Assembly (NCBI GenBank): GCA_036574075.1 | Contig: JAINCN010000064.1 | Coordinates: forward strand, 1 to 43,195 | Direction of reading: 5' to 3' | Source: Deltaproteobacteria bacterium | GTDB lineage: Bacteria > Desulfobacterota > Dissulfuribacteria > Dissulfuribacterales > UBA5754 | Length of the DNA stretch: 43,195 bases | Shown: positions 42,742 to 43,195 of the stretch, piece after piece | How positions within the stretch are numbered: position 1 is the stretch's first letter | How the letters are laid out: each line of letters opens with the position of its first letter | Notes under the pieces: model-generated | Told to the model about the DNA's origin: nothing | Database searches by the model: none | What the model saw: only the letters and a program-made list of their open reading frames with translations | Translations under genes and position numbers: made by a program

Positions 42742-43041
42742 TCAACTCGGTGTCCAGACGGGATCCTGGCCGAAATGGTCCATCCACCACTCCTCGTCTG
42801 TCATGCCGTCTGTGTTTTTTGCAAGTTTGATGGTGTAGGTGTCTGCGTACTCCATTAGGAGTCTATATGCGTTGTTGATTGATGTCATGTCAGGAGAGGG
42901 TCCATCCGCACCACAGTGGTCAGGGTGGAGCTCTCGGCTCTTTTGGCGGTACGCCTCCCGAATCTCCCGCCTCGTGACCTCGATGGGAAGGGAGAGGATA
43001 CGACGGGCCTCATCAAGCTCTTTCCATTTGTTGTGTCTCAT
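42742..43041 (-). CDS. Short J-domain protein
   Basis: A 99-residue protein made almost entirely of a J domain. Helix II is REIREAYRQKSREL and the HPD motif is H39-P40-D41, followed by NNAYRLLMEYADTYTI. J domains stimulate the ATPase of DnaK-type chaperones. With no zinc-finger or client domain this is a small co-chaperone with an unknown client. The tail is acidic and Trp-rich (DEEWWMDHFGQDPVW). It is the first gene of the minus-strand operon, with GAGGAACATCCAGCC before the ATG. Its promoter would lie near repeat copy 4. Confidence 0.88.
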   Translation of the reverse strand: MRHNKWKELDEARRILSLPIEVTRREIREAYRQKSRELHPDHCGADGPSPDMTSINNAYRLLMEYADTYTIKLAKNTDGMTDEEWWMDHFGQDPVWTPS

Positions 43042-43072
43042 GGCTGGATGTTCCTCTCAAAAAATAAAACCT

Positions 43073-43195
43073 GAATCCGTGAGATATGCACTCAACCTTT
43101 CGATTTCACAGCATAAGCCTACGGCCGGGGTATTTGTGGAGTGAGGCGCCCATGGACGGGCGCCGTCGGCAAATCTGCCCCCATGGACGGGGGCT
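43073..43195. repeat. Palindromic intergenic repeat, copy 4 (cut by window end)
   Basis: Starts GAATCCGTGAGATATGCACT and follows copy 2 nearly base for base (TTTCGATTTCACAGCATAAG, CGGCCGGGGTATTTGTGG, CTGCCCCCATGGACGGGGGC). A small difference lies in the centre: GGCGCCGTC replaces GGGCTCGAAC. It is in the same orientation as copy 2 and runs off the window. It lies 31 bp upstream of the J-domain gene start. Confidence 0.9.

Noticed and set aside
4599-43195. Interpreting the GAATCCGTGAG repeats as a CRISPR array or tRNA-like genes
   Set aside because: Copies are kilobases apart, long and palindromic, with no spacer pattern. The fold has no cloverleaf or acceptor stem.

Overview
The window reads as part of the chromosome of a strictly anaerobic, GC-rich bacterium. 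The closest fit is Desulfobacterota (the former sulfate-reducing and sulfur-disproportionating deltaproteobacteria). This rests on gene content, not on a marker gene: desulfoferrodoxin, rubredoxin and FprA for oxygen defence, a selenocysteine-using Hdr/Mvh module, bacterial-type CODH/ACS, an anaerobic ribonucleotide reductase and an oxygen-independent HemW-like protein. No rRNA, tRNA, CRISPR array, plasmid or phage gene was seen.

Layout. (1) 1-4500: an oxygen and iron defence cluster of superoxide reductase (dfx), ferritin, rubredoxin, a DsrE-like protein, FprA, a small protein with a C-terminal desulforedoxin-like knuckle and a helical-repeat protein, with a convergent C_GCAxxG_C_C protein. 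(2) 4840-27017: about 22 kb of co-directional genes for nearly the whole Wood-Ljungdahl pathway: fhs, folD, cooS, an HdrA/MvhD/HdrC/MvhD-like electron-transfer set, metV, a giant metF-acsD fusion, acsB, acsC, acsE and a 1373-residue formate dehydrogenase fusion. Many junctions are ATGA/GTGA overlaps or gaps under 20 nt, so translation is probably coupled. Three of these genes contain an in-frame TGA at a position that is Cys or Sec in the family (HdrA residue 61, MvhD residue 69, FdhA residue 822), each followed by a SECIS-like hairpin. (3) 27030-32631: a glycine-zipper lipoprotein, a remnant of a histidine kinase, a glycogen-synthase-like GT5 enzyme, HPr, PTS enzyme I and a HemW-like radical SAM protein. 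(4) 32632-36384: a decayed transposase, a class A penicillin-binding protein, a CBS-ACT protein and a small Rho-N/SAP-like protein. (5) 36385-39517: the anaerobic ribonucleotide reductase nrdD-nrdG behind a good promoter overlapped by paired NrdR boxes. (6) 39554-43041, minus strand: J-domain protein, aspartokinase, citramalate synthase and a ComEA-like protein, in that transcription order.

How the parts work together. Formate dehydrogenase reduces CO2 to formate, probably with NAD(P)H through its built-in GltD-like domain. Fhs and FolD carry the C1 unit to methylene-tetrahydrofolate. MetV and the MetF domain reduce it to methyl-tetrahydrofolate, with Hdr/Mvh proteins as likely electron carriers. 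AcsE moves the methyl group to the corrinoid protein AcsC/AcsD, and CooS plus AcsB join it with CO and CoA to make acetyl-CoA. The pathway could run in either direction.

The most striking features are the single 1030-residue protein joining methylene-THF reductase (MetF) to the small subunit of the corrinoid iron-sulfur protein (AcsD) through a coiled coil and two TPR-like repeats; the three selenoproteins in one operon; an Hdr set with no HdrB in sight; the all-in-one NAD(P)H-type formate dehydrogenase; and a family of about 170-bp palindromic intergenic repeats (four copies, plus one possible end fragment) with shared GAATCCGTGAG/CTCACGGATTC ends.
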